Below, piece by piece: positions 9,314-17,562 of a stretch of DNA of 58,436 nt. The notes beneath the pieces are model-generated. The model was given only the letters and a program-made list of their open reading frames with translations, did not search any database and was not told the DNA's origin. Numbering within the stretch: the stretch's first letter is position 1; each line of letters begins with the position of its first letter. The DNA lies in NCBI GenBank assembly GCA_002407045.1, contig DHKB01000070.1, positions 1 through 58,436 on the forward strand, given 5' to 3'. This stretch comes from Candidatus Bruticola papionis. GTDB lineage: Bacteria > Vulcanimicrobiota > Xenobia > Xenobiales > Xenobiaceae. The translations under genes and the position numbers were made by a program.

Positions 9314-10507
9314 CTATAGATATCTGGCGTTACTCAAAGCGGCATAAGCACAGCCTATGAGATTAGCGTCTTCTACTTTGATAATAGAGAAAGTCATCTC
9401 GGCAGGAATTAAAGAAGGTAAGAGCTTAGCTACGCGAGGGGCTAAAGCAGGATCGGCCCAATAGCGACTGCCTTCAGCGGTAATGCAAACTCGTCCCTTA
9501 TCACCTAAAACGCGCATCAAGCCAGCCAAGCCTGCAGCGATTAGGTCGGCAGAACGATTTAAAATAGCTTCTGCTAAATCATCATGCTGTTGATCTCGTA
9601 ACTCTACTAGTTGTCCAGTACCTTTGTAAGGGTCAAAAGAATCACTTTCGCCATTGGCCTGTGTATAAATGAAAGGTAAATAGTAGCCTGCGACAGCTTT
9701 TTCGTAGCGGTGCTGGCCCGGATTGTCTAAACTTTGGTCCAATTTATCATCAAATTGGTTAAGGTAAGGCGGATTAAAGTTGCCAGACTCTAAATTGACA
9801 GCCATGCTGTCTTGCTTCCAAGGGAGTTTACTCAACTTATTGTCGTCTTTGACGTCGGCAAAAGCGGCCATGTTGGTACCTGTGCCGGCAATAAGTCCTA
9901 TATAGTGCTCAAAATTGTGGGCATTAGCTCCGGCCCCGGCTAGAAGAGTAGCTACGGTGTCGTTTAAAACGGTAATGGAATTGGCTTTATAACCATGGCG
10001 TTGCAAAGCTTCTAATAGCATTTTGCCAACTAAATGGCCTTCTACGCCTTGAATATGGACATCTTTAGTCCATTGGAGTAATTTGGCATCAGCTTCTGGA
10101 GTCGATTGAGCTGGATAAGAAAAACAGTAACCAATAGGCAAATTGGCTTCCGGATTAAGTTGGACGGCCAAAGAAGCTTGCAAATCAAAGAATTCTTCAG
10201 CGGAAATAGATTCACCATGACGTCCGGCTGGAATGGTAGCATGAACCGGACCGGCTTCAAGTTTATGGGTGCCGTCTGGGTTGAGCTTGATAATGGCTGC
10301 TCTAATATTGGTGCCTCCAGTATCAACTACCAATACGGTTCCGCTGATACCTTGAGGGGGAGGAGCTAAATAAGCGGGGATAGCTTTTATCTCTTGGCCG
10401 TCTCTGACCAAACCTAGTTTGATACGTTCGCTGAGTATATTGGCAGTCTCTTCGAGTTGTTCCCGGCTAAGAGTAAATCTTGCCAAAAGATCCGGGGTAT
10501 GAGCCAT
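9314..10507 (-). CDS. hexokinase, eukaryotic/Bacteroides type
   Basis: Phosphorylates hexoses with ATP. It belongs to the hexokinase family proper (Hexokinase_1/_2), not the short ROK or Glk glucokinases. Motifs: VDTGGTNIRAA (phosphate 1), FSYPAQ, LLQWTKD (sugar contact), VLNDTVATLLA (catalytic Asp), GLIAGTGTNMAAF (phosphate 2), NLESGNF and ITAEGSRYW (adenosine side). At 397 residues it is near the ~400-residue Bacteroides hexokinase length. Its start lies 41 bases inside the upstream ArgRS-like gene, so the two are translationally linked. With the PFK across the next intergenic space, two committed glycolytic kinases sit close together. Confidence 0.88.
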   Translation of the reverse strand: MAHTPDLLARFTLSREQLEETANILSERIKLGLVRDGQEIKAIPAYLAPPPQGISGTVLVVDTGGTNIRAAIIKLNPDGTHKLEAGPVHATIPAGRHGESISAEEFFDLQASLAVQLNPEANLPIGYCFSYPAQSTPEADAKLLQWTKDVHIQGVEGHLVGKMLLEALQRHGYKANSITVLNDTVATLLAGAGANAHNFEHYIGLIAGTGTNMAAFADVKDDNKLSKLPWKQDSMAVNLESGNFNPPYLNQFDDKLDQSLDNPGQHRYEKAVAGYYLPFIYTQANGESDSFDPYKGTGQLVELRDQQHDDLAEAILNRSADLIAAGLAGLMRVLGDKGRVCITAEGSRYWADPALAPRVAKLLPSLIPAEMTFSIIKVEDANLIGCAYAALSNARYL

Positions 10508-11351
10508 AATCTGTTAGCCTCAAGTTGTATAAATTCAGCGCATAGCCGACAGCCAGCGCCAAGTTCAGCAGAGCCTTTTGCTTAGCTAAGTCTCCGCTTA
10601 AGATTTTAGTGTTTCGGTAAAAACCGTGGAAATCTTTGAGCAAATTGCTGAGCTGTCCTTCTAAACGCTTGGTACTTAGTGGAGGAGACGTCAAATTTCT
10701 GCCTTTTGCCAATAAGGTATGATAGAAGCACAAACTCTCTGCTTGAAATAGCAATTGGCGCAATTGTGGTAAGTGGTAAAGTTCGAGTGCCTGAGCAATA
10801 GGGAAAGGCCCAGGCCAATTTATGTTTCTGTCGGCTTTGCGAAGCCAAGCCAAACGGTACTGAGCGCGGCGCCAAGCTGGAGAAGCAATGAGCTTCCCTA
10901 AAATTGGGCTGAGGCTTGGCGCCGCGCTCAGGGCTTCTGGCGGCCAGGGGGGCACAGCTTGGGTGTGGATAGATAGTTCGGCCCAGGCGAAGTTGCTTAA
11001 AGTAAAAGTGAGGAAGGCTCGGTTGGGCGCTTCGATTTGCACGTAGGCATTTAAAGGCTGATTTAACAAAGGTGTGGGGATAGTTTGCTGGCCTAATTTT
11101 TCGGTTAGACACATTAAATCAGCCTTGGAACCTTGGGCCCAGGCAGCTATAGGCAACAATAAAGCGCCCTTGCACCAGCGATTAGGAAAACCATCCTGGA
11201 AAGAGAGGGCCGAAAAAAGTGGATTTATTTTGAGCGAACAAGTATCTAAAAAATCAAGCCAAGCTTCGCTTTGTAAAGCTGAGCAAAGAGCTTGGCGCCA
11301 ATTGAAAAAAGTAAGTTCGCTCAAAGTGGAGCAAGTTGAGTTCACAGGCAA
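10467..11351 (-). CDS. ArgRS-like protein: N-terminal add-on plus DALR domain, no catalytic core
   Basis: The last ~120 residues resemble the DALR anticodon-binding domain of arginyl-tRNA synthetase (SNLLKDFHGFYRN and the ALAVGYALNLYNL helix). Around residues 80-125 a segment ending EAPNRAFLTFTLSN resembles the ArgRS N-terminal add-on domain with its GFINF-type motif. The HIGH and KMSK signatures and the whole Rossmann core are absent, so it cannot charge tRNA. A role binding tRNA or a tRNA enzyme is inferred, by analogy with DALRD3-type proteins. The start is uncertain: TTG 11351 has no clear ribosome site, and the only open codons upstream end at the TM2 gene stop. Confidence 0.6.
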   Translation of the reverse strand: MPVNSTCSTLSELTFFNWRQALCSALQSEAWLDFLDTCSLKINPLFSALSFQDGFPNRWCKGALLLPIAAWAQGSKADLMCLTEKLGQQTIPTPLLNQPLNAYVQIEAPNRAFLTFTLSNFAWAELSIHTQAVPPWPPEALSAAPSLSPILGKLIASPAWRRAQYRLAWLRKADRNINWPGPFPIAQALELYHLPQLRQLLFQAESLCFYHTLLAKGRNLTSPPLSTKRLEGQLSNLLKDFHGFYRNTKILSGDLAKQKALLNLALAVGYALNLYNLRLTDYGSYPGSFGKIYS

Positions 11352-11402
11352 AGAAAAAAGCCGACAGAGGCAACCAACAGGCTGACGGTGGCGGCTACAT
11401 TT

Positions 11403-11612
11403 TTAGTCGAAAGTAATATTGCCGTCAGAGTCAGATGATTTAAGTAGACCGACGACAAAGTCATAAATAGCCAGAAGAGTAGGAATACCTGTCCAGCTAA
11501 ACAGCAAGTAGAGCCAACCTGCCATGCTCTTACCAGCGTAAAATTTGTGGATACCGAGTCCTCCCAAGAAGAAGGTAATGAGCAAATATATTACTTTATT
11601 AACTTTTCTCAT
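11403..11612 (-). CDS. TM2 domain membrane protein
   Basis: A 69-residue protein with two hydrophobic helices (about 8-26 and 31-56) separated by a short turn. It has the family pattern FLGGLGIHKFYAGK and a C-terminal acidic tail. TM2 proteins are small inner-membrane proteins of unknown function. ATG follows GAAAGG. It is the first gene of the leftward run TM2, ArgRS-like, hexokinase, pncB. Confidence 0.85.
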   Translation of the reverse strand: MRKVNKVIYLLITFFLGGLGIHKFYAGKSMAGWLYLLFSWTGIPTLLAIYDFVVGLLKSSDSDGNITFD

Positions 11613-11828
11613 AAATACACGCGCCTTTCTTATAATCCGGCTGCGGCAGCTTCTTCGCTGTCGCTAAGTTTATTTCTAGAGAGCATCTTTTTATCTTTTG
11701 TCTCTTTTCGCCTTCGACATTTTGCTTAAAATCGCAATTTTGCCGGTAATTTGGCATTTTTGTAGGGACTGTTTGGCAATTTTTCCAAAGTAGGAAGTAC
11801 AGTTGTAGAGGCGGAAAGACAAGCGCCT

Positions 11829-14741
11829 ATGAGCCAAGATTTTTTTAATCCCAATTTATACAATTCTGCAGCTGACGCTTTGCAAGCTTTGCGCAGCGAC
11901 AATATCATTTTTAATCACCGTTTAGGAGCCAGAATTTGCGCTTTGGGGCGCAAACAGATCCTTTTTTCTTTAGCTTTTTTGGAAGAAGCTGCTGAGTCGG
12001 CTGATTTTGCCGATTGTTTGCGCGATAAACGCTGGAATGAGCTAGATGCTGCCGATGAAGAAGGGGCCAACATCATCTTAAAAAGCATAGGGGCTAAGGC
12101 TCAAGCGCATGAGGGTGCCTTATATGTACGTACTGAAGATGAAGCTTGGAGCTTGGCTCCTCATGCGGAAAATAGAGCTTTAACTACTACAGGAATGGTG
12201 GCTCCGCAAGTGCTTGGGCAGGCTAATGTTTCAGCCATAAAAGGTGTACTTTGGGATCGCAACCGCTTAGAGGAAGCTTCGCTGACTTTATTGGATAGTG
12301 AAAATACTTCCGATTTAATAGAAGCTTTCCGCTACCTATTTAGAGCCTCATTGGCTTGTCAGCAGGATCCAACTGGTTTATTAGTTACAGCTTTAAAAAG
12401 AGGCAAAGCGGAACTTTCTTCTGAAGTTGCCAAGCAAGTTCGCGATAATTTAGATGGCAATTTGGGACGTGCTTTGCTAAGTCTATTGAGTTTAGACTTG
12501 AAAAAATTTAGGGATGCTCTTTTCTACTTCAATCAACCAGAGCAAAGCAAATTTAGAGAGTTGTTGGGCACCGTTTTGCTTTCGGCCCTTTTGCCTTTTG
12601 TCAAAGAGAAAGAATTTAAAACTCAATTATTGCCTAGCTTGCCGCATTTGGCTCCTTTAATTGCCCAATGTGCCAGAAATAGCGAAACTTCAAATGCCCA
12701 GCCTGAAGAATTTGCGGAACTGACAGAATTTTTAGACGCCCTTTTAGATCAGCTAGATACTTTTGAATTGGCCGATCGTTTCGCTCTATCTGCTTTTATT
12801 TTTGACTTGGCTCCCCATTTTCCCCATTTGGGAGATTATTTACTTAAACGCCTAAAAGTTACCAATATGCCCGGCAGTGTAGCTTTCTTGGGCAATATTT
12901 TATCGCGTTTACCTAAAAATGATGACGCTTACAACTATTTGAAAGAGCGCTTGTTGCAACTGTTTAACGAGCATGGCAATGAAGCTGGTTTGGGCCGTCG
13001 CTTGCGAGCTACATTTAAGAACTTGGGCACAGCCGTCTTGGAAGAGCTTAGCTCAGAACATTTTTTAGCTAACTTAGATGAAAATAGACGCATTTTTGTG
13101 GCTAATTTGTGGGCTGATTTTCGTCGCTCTGAGCAAGAAAGTGCAAGTAAAACTTCTAGGTGCTCTACTCACGAACATGGAGAAGATGGCCAATGTAGTT
13201 GCTGCCATGAAAATTTTGGGGCTAAGCATGAGCAAGATATGGAAATTCTGCTCTCTGAATTTCATAAGTGGGCTGGAGCTTGTACTCGCGGAGAAGCTTT
13301 AAGCTCTGCTCATATGAAAAAAGTCTTTTCTCAGTATGTAATTGGACGTCTGTTGGCCCAAGATAGAGCTTCTACTTTAGCTTTGGTGCGCACCAAACAA
13401 TTAGACTTGCCTAAAGTTAGGGAAGCTTTGCAAAATTTGGACAGTAAGTGGCGTTTTGCTTATTCATTTTTATTCAATGAAGCTTGTTCTTTGGACGAAC
13501 CTGATAATTTGACCGTTTTGTCTCTATTAGCTTCTTGTGGACAGCCTGCTTTAGAATTTAGTTTTAAGGTAGTTAGCGAAGACGCGGCCTTAGAAACTGG
13601 AGGCGAAGCTTTAAAAGCTGGTACGTTTGCTTTATTGCTTCACTGCCCGGAAATAAAAAAACTCAATTGTAAGCCGGAAATAGAAGATATGGTTGCCAAA
13701 GCCTTTGAGTTCCCTAGCCTTAAAGAAGTTGAACCGCAAGATGAGAATAAAAAACGTCATATAGTTTCCGCCGTTTGGCAAAGTTTGGGCTATTTGGGAT
13801 CGGTACCAGCTATAAGTGACACTCTGCGTCTTCGCATAGTTGAGCGAATTAGCGAAAGGCTTAACGAAAATTCAGCACCTAAAGTTGCTGCTATTTTCAG
13901 CATTTATAGGGTAGCGGGCTTACAAGTGAGAGCCCAAATTGAGCATATCTTGGCTCAGATACTCAAGGACGCAAATCCTAATCGTCACCTTTTGCATTGT
14001 TGTTTGCAAGGGCTGGCAGAGATGCTTAAGAACGGCCCTATGCTAACTGAGCCGGAAGCTTTTGTGGCTTTGCTTTGTCGCACCGTTTTGAGTAAAAGTC
14101 AAGAACCCAATCTTAACGAGGTTATGAAGCAAGTCTTGAGCGGCTCAGCTGAAGGAGATGGAATACAAGTACCACAAGCTTGGGACCATGCTGATAGAAC
14201 TTTGGCTCTTTCTATTATTGGAGCGGCGGCTTGCCATCCTGAGGCTAGTGAACATTTACACCAAATGTTTGTCTTCCGTCTTTTTTCTTTCTTGGAAGAT
14301 TGGTTTGAAGGGGTTGAAAAAGGCGCCAATTTATATGCCTACCGAAGTAATCCCATTTGGGGAGCTTTAAGCGAATTGTTATGGCGTGACCGCTCGAATT
14401 TTACTTTAAATTTGGCCCGTCGGGCAGCGCTGCGTCTTATGGCTGATTATAAAAAACGCTTGGAAGGTTGCGATTTAACGCAAAGCGAGAGCGCTCAAAA
14501 GTTTTTACTCAGTGTTTTGAAAGTTAGCAGCGGTGTGAACTTAAAAGCGAATGGTTTAAATGTCGAATTAGATCGGGCCATTCTTAATACGCTTGCTGAT
14601 ACGGTACGTAATAGTCCCCCGGACAATAAGGCTGCTTTATTCTTGTTGGAGCATTTAGCTAAAAAGCGTATACTGCGCGACCAATTGCAAGAAGATTTAG
14701 AAATTTTCTTAGCTCTTCGGGAACAAAATTCTGCTAAATAG
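11829..14741 (+). CDS. 970-residue helical-repeat (HEAT-like) orphan with Cys/His cluster
   Basis: I do not recognise this protein. It is almost entirely predicted amphipathic helix, with leucine-rich pairs spaced like HEAT or armadillo repeats (for example LLPSLPHLAPLIAQ and LQGLAEMLKNG). No signal peptide or membrane segment is seen, so it is probably cytoplasmic. Around residues 443-462 a short insertion concentrates Cys and His (CSTHEHG, then CSCCHENFG), which could bind zinc or another metal. The ATG follows a GGCGGAAAGAC stretch only loosely like a ribosome site. It stands alone between the TM2 run (-) and ispG (+). A scaffold role is an inference from the repeat fold alone. Confidence 0.6.
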   Translation: MSQDFFNPNLYNSAADALQALRSDNIIFNHRLGARICALGRKQILFSLAFLEEAAESADFADCLRDKRWNELDAADEEGANIILKSIGAKAQAHEGALYVRTEDEAWSLAPHAENRALTTTGMVAPQVLGQANVSAIKGVLWDRNRLEEASLTLLDSENTSDLIEAFRYLFRASLACQQDPTGLLVTALKRGKAELSSEVAKQVRDNLDGNLGRALLSLLSLDLKKFRDALFYFNQPEQSKFRELLGTVLLSALLPFVKEKEFKTQLLPSLPHLAPLIAQCARNSETSNAQPEEFAELTEFLDALLDQLDTFELADRFALSAFIFDLAPHFPHLGDYLLKRLKVTNMPGSVAFLGNILSRLPKNDDAYNYLKERLLQLFNEHGNEAGLGRRLRATFKNLGTAVLEELSSEHFLANLDENRRIFVANLWADFRRSEQESASKTSRCSTHEHGEDGQCSCCHENFGAKHEQDMEILLSEFHKWAGACTRGEALSSAHMKKVFSQYVIGRLLAQDRASTLALVRTKQLDLPKVREALQNLDSKWRFAYSFLFNEACSLDEPDNLTVLSLLASCGQPALEFSFKVVSEDAALETGGEALKAGTFALLLHCPEIKKLNCKPEIEDMVAKAFEFPSLKEVEPQDENKKRHIVSAVWQSLGYLGSVPAISDTLRLRIVERISERLNENSAPKVAAIFSIYRVAGLQVRAQIEHILAQILKDANPNRHLLHCCLQGLAEMLKNGPMLTEPEAFVALLCRTVLSKSQEPNLNEVMKQVLSGSAEGDGIQVPQAWDHADRTLALSIIGAAACHPEASEHLHQMFVFRLFSFLEDWFEGVEKGANLYAYRSNPIWGALSELLWRDRSNFTLNLARRAALRLMADYKKRLEGCDLTQSESAQKFLLSVLKVSSGVNLKANGLNVELDRAILNTLADTVRNSPPDNKAALFLLEHLAKKRILRDQLQEDLEIFLALREQNSAK

Positions 14742-15203
14742 ATGTTTTGCTAGGCTGCGAATCGTTTAAGGCCATTTAGGCCCAGGGAAGGAACCATGAG
14801 TTGCCTTGATATATTGGATTTTACGCGTATTGGACATAGTTAACATACGCCAAGTGGACGCGCAAAGTCCCATAAAAGTCTTCTTTGTCTAGGTAGAGAA
14901 AAGGCTTAAATAGGCACTTCGATTGCGGTAAAGGGCAGGAGAGCGTGCCAGCCTTAAAGAATGTGTGGGTCTATTTTGAAGGCGTTGTGGGGCTCCTGTG
15001 AATTTATAGGTTGCAAGCATAGTACAGATGCTTGTATGTGTATTGGCGCATTTGCTTAAAGTCGGCTTCCAGTCCAATCTGCTTGTATAAAAAATACGGC
15101 GGATTGTCTTCTGGTTAGAACGTCTCGAGTTTAGGCAGTAGATCATAATCTCAGGATCCTAATGTATCAAAAATTTTTACATAGATAAAAACTGGTAATA
15201 AAT
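14742..15203. other. 462-base gap with no recognised gene
   Basis: No credible coding frame is seen on either strand: the one open frame, minus 14889-15146, lacks a ribosome site and resembles nothing. I looked for RNase P, tmRNA, SRP and 6S RNA hallmarks and found none. A 7-base stem, CAAGCAT with ATGCTTG (15014-15034), is the clearest local structure. The space precedes ispG on the + strand and may hold its promoter, a leader or an unrecognised small RNA. Confidence 0.5.
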
Positions 15204-16418
15204 ATGACTGCGTATTCTGTTCGGATAGGCAATATCTGCATAGGTAAAGATGCTCCGGTGGCTGTACAAAGTATGGCCAACACTTGCACTGCTCACGTTG
15301 ACAAAACTGCTGCTCAAGTTTTGGAATTGGCCCGCGCCGGTTCTGAATTGGTTCGCTTCACTGTTAAAGACGAGGATGACGCTAAAGCAGTCCCTTACAT
15401 CAGAGATAAAGTGCGTGAAGCTGGGTGCCAAGTTCCTTTAATAGGCGATTTCCATTACAATGGCCACTTGCTTTTAAGCCGCTATCCAGATTGTTTGCAA
15501 GCTCTAGACAAATTACGTATCAATCCTGGCAATGTCGGCGCTGGTCAGCATCATGATGATAACTTCCGCACCATGGTTGAACTTATTGCCAAAGCTGGTA
15601 AAGTTGCTCGTATTGGTGTCAATGCTGGCTCCATCGATAAAGAACTTTTGGCAAAATTGCTCGAGGAAAATAAGCGTTCGGCTTCTCCAGTTAGCGACAA
15701 AGAAATTTTCTTGCGTACCATGGCCGAAAGTGCTATGAGCTCAGCTAAAATGGCTGAGAGATATGGTTTGGCTCCAGATCATATTGTGTTATCTGCCAAG
15801 ATTTCTAACGTTCCCGACTTGTTAACTGTTTATCATGATTTAAATAAGCGCTGCCCCTATGCTCTCCACTTAGGCTTAACTGAAGCTGGCGTAGGTATGA
15901 AGGGCGTGATTAGCTCTGCTGTCGCTTTGGGAATTTTGCTTCATGAAGGCATTGGCAATACTATTAGAGTCTCTCTTACTCCCAAGCCAGGCGAAAGCCG
16001 CACTCAGGAAGTTTATGCGGCCCAGGAAATTTTACAGAGTTTAGGACTCCGTCAGTTCTTGCCTCAGGTAGTATCTTGTCCTGGTTGTGGTCGTACCTCT
16101 AGCCAACTTTTCCAAAGTATCGCTTTAGAAGTCGGTCGCTATTTACGTGAACGTGTGCCTATTTGGAAAGAAAAAGGCTTCAAAGGCTATAGTCAACTGA
16201 GAGTTGCGGTCATGGGGTGCATTGTTAATGGCCCAGGAGAAGGCAAAGATGCCAACATAGGTTTGTCTCTTCCTGGTCGAGGAGAATCACCCAGAGCTTT
16301 ACTCTTTGTTGATGGTCATCACGAAGCTACTTTAGATGGTGATAATTTAGCCGAGCAATTCATAGAGCGCATTGAGCGTTATGCGGAGTTAAAGTACTCT
16401 TCTCGAAGCAATTCCTAG
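15204..16418 (+). CDS. ispG: (E)-4-hydroxy-3-methylbut-2-enyl-diphosphate synthase
   Basis: Penultimate enzyme of the MEP isoprenoid pathway, converting the cyclic diphosphate MEcPP to HMBPP with a [4Fe-4S] cluster. The TIM-barrel half has VQSMANT and RINPGNVG. The C-terminal half supplies the cluster cysteines in CPGCGR and MGCIVNGPGE. The one-step bacterial form of 404 residues is seen, without the plant-type insertion. Products feed squalene for the hopene cyclase and the miaA donor. The Tus/Dsr-like trio follows within 40 bases on the same strand and is probably co-transcribed. Confidence 0.95.
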   Translation: MTAYSVRIGNICIGKDAPVAVQSMANTCTAHVDKTAAQVLELARAGSELVRFTVKDEDDAKAVPYIRDKVREAGCQVPLIGDFHYNGHLLLSRYPDCLQALDKLRINPGNVGAGQHHDDNFRTMVELIAKAGKVARIGVNAGSIDKELLAKLLEENKRSASPVSDKEIFLRTMAESAMSSAKMAERYGLAPDHIVLSAKISNVPDLLTVYHDLNKRCPYALHLGLTEAGVGMKGVISSAVALGILLHEGIGNTIRVSLTPKPGESRTQEVYAAQEILQSLGLRQFLPQVVSCPGCGRTSSQLFQSIALEVGRYLRERVPIWKEKGFKGYSQLRVAVMGCIVNGPGEGKDANIGLSLPGRGESPRALLFVDGHHEATLDGDNLAEQFIERIERYAELKYSSRSNS

Positions 16419-16455
16419 GACAATATGAGGTCAGTTCACAGCAGGAGGTTTTTAG

Positions 16456-16809
16456 GTGGCTAAACTCGGTTTTATGGTGACTCGCTCACTAAGTGCCAGT
16501 ACAGGTTCCCGAACTTTGTCTCTTCTGGCCGCGGCAGCTTTAGATAAAGAACATAAAGTATGTATACTTTTTACTGCCGATGGCGTTTACCAATGTATGC
16601 GTAAACAGAAGCGTAAAAGTGATGATGATGCTGATTTTCAGCAGAAATTGCAAAAGTTCGCTTGCGCCGGAGCCGAGATTTTGGTCAGCAGTCCTTGCTT
16701 AGAGTCTAGAGGTATCTCTCTTGGTAATATGTGCTCTGGTGTAAGAGTTGTTACTTTTGAAGAAATTGCCAAAATGATGGGGCAAGTAGATCAGGTGGTG
16801 TGCTTATGA
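16456..16809 (+). CDS. DsrE/TusD-like sulfur-relay protein
   Basis: A 117-residue DsrE-fold protein starting at GTG behind a strong AGGAGG. The segment LFTADGVYQ and the block SPCLESRGI match TusD/DsrE, placing Cys81 where the sulfur-carrying Cys78 of TusD lies. A second Cys (CSGVRV) follows. The neighbouring DsrF-like and DsrH-like genes make the usual DsrEFH (TusDCB) heterohexamer likely. In E. coli the complex passes persulfide sulfur toward tRNA 2-thiouridine; in sulfur oxidisers it serves Dsr. No tusA, tusE/dsrC or mnmA is in the window, so the final acceptor is unknown. Confidence 0.75.
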   Translation: MAKLGFMVTRSLSASTGSRTLSLLAAAALDKEHKVCILFTADGVYQCMRKQKRKSDDDADFQQKLQKFACAGAEILVSSPCLESRGISLGNMCSGVRVVTFEEIAKMMGQVDQVVCL

Positions 16810-17174
16810 GCTATCCTTGCGGTTTCCCTGCTAAAGATATTGTTTTGTTTGTTAACAGAGCCAACTACTCAGAGGATAGCTTAGTTGAAGTGTTAACTTT
16901 TGCTATCGGTTTGGTAGGTGGCTTATCTGAGCACCGTTTAGATGTAGTTTTTGTTGGTGACGGTGTGACTGAATGTGTCTCTTCCCGACTAAATGATACT
17001 ACCAAGCCATATCTTACTTCTGCTAAAAGTAGGGGAGTGGCATTCTGGGCGGACAAGTACAGTTTAGAATTGCGCGGCATGTTAGAAGATGGTCTCTTTG
17101 CTGGCTGTGCGGTTATTTCTCCAGAAGATCTGGCCGATTTGGTCAAAAAATCTGATATGCATCTGAGGCTTTAG
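16806..17174 (+). CDS. DsrF/TusC-like protein
   Basis: Starts with ATG overlapping the previous stop (ATGA), a standard translational coupling. The 122 residues have the DsrE-fold pattern: an N-terminal beta strand (DIVLFVNRANY), FAIGLVGG helix, VVFVGDGV strand and a C-terminal VISPEDLADLV. Middle gene of the DsrE-F-H-like trio. The family call relies partly on order and neighbours because DsrF proteins diverge strongly. One conserved-looking Cys (GCAVIS) is near the C-terminus. Confidence 0.68.
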   Translation: MSYPCGFPAKDIVLFVNRANYSEDSLVEVLTFAIGLVGGLSEHRLDVVFVGDGVTECVSSRLNDTTKPYLTSAKSRGVAFWADKYSLELRGMLEDGLFAGCAVISPEDLADLVKKSDMHLRL

Positions 17175-17177
17175 AAT

Positions 17178-17456
17178 ATGGGTACGGACGAAAAGACTGT
17201 TCTCTTTGTGGTAGGACGCGACTCTGTAGTAGAGGCCCGACGTATGTTGGGCTATTGTGAGAAGGCCGACGTCTTTTTGGTGGGCCGAGGACTTTTGCTT
17301 CCGACAGTTATGTTCCCTAAGCGAAAAGTTTATGCCTTGCGAGAGGAAGCTGAGCTTATGGGAGTTGGTAACAAATCTGGAGAAGGTTTGCACTTAGTAG
17401 AAGCTGCCGAAATGGTAGATATTCTCTTAGAGCATAAAGTATACAATTTCAGTTAA
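17178..17456 (+). CDS. DsrH/TusB-like protein
   Basis: A 92-residue protein, the usual DsrH length. KVYALREEAELMGVG followed by hydrophobic VEAAEMVDILLEHK matches the TusB C-terminal half. Cys27 in MLGYCEKAD lies close to the DsrH Cys20 position. It starts three bases after the DsrF-like stop and ends at a strong terminator, so the ispG-dsrEFH-like unit closes here. Confidence 0.72.
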   Translation: MGTDEKTVLFVVGRDSVVEARRMLGYCEKADVFLVGRGLLLPTVMFPKRKVYALREEAELMGVGNKSGEGLHLVEAAEMVDILLEHKVYNFS

Positions 17457-17465
17457 AAGTGACGG

Positions 17466-17498
17466 ACAGCTCCTCAGAGGGGAGCTGTTTTTTTTTTG
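17466..17498 (+). terminator. rho-independent terminator
   Basis: The 8-base stem ACAGCTCC/GGAGCTGT (17466-17473 and 17481-17488) is followed by a long T-run, ten bases after the DsrH-like stop. It separates the ispG unit from the cobamide genes. Confidence 0.92.
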
Positions 17499-17562
17499 AA
17501 CTTATAGTGTAAAAACAACCTATCGCACAAAATTGACAAAAAAACTAATGGGGAGCATATCC

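Noticed and set aside
14780..14815. GGGAAGGAACC stretch considered as an SRP RNA core
   Set aside because: The GGAAGCAGC-type loop and paired helix 8 are not formed.
14889..15146. Minus-strand 85-codon frame in the gap before ispG
   Set aside because: No ribosome site, odd amino-acid composition and no resemblance to any family.
17533..17538. TTGACA upstream of cobT as a -35 element
   Set aside because: Too close to the ATG at 17563 to leave room for a -10 and transcript start.
17499..17562. Cobalamin riboswitch before cobT
   Set aside because: Only about 65 bases are available and no B12-box-like sequence is present.
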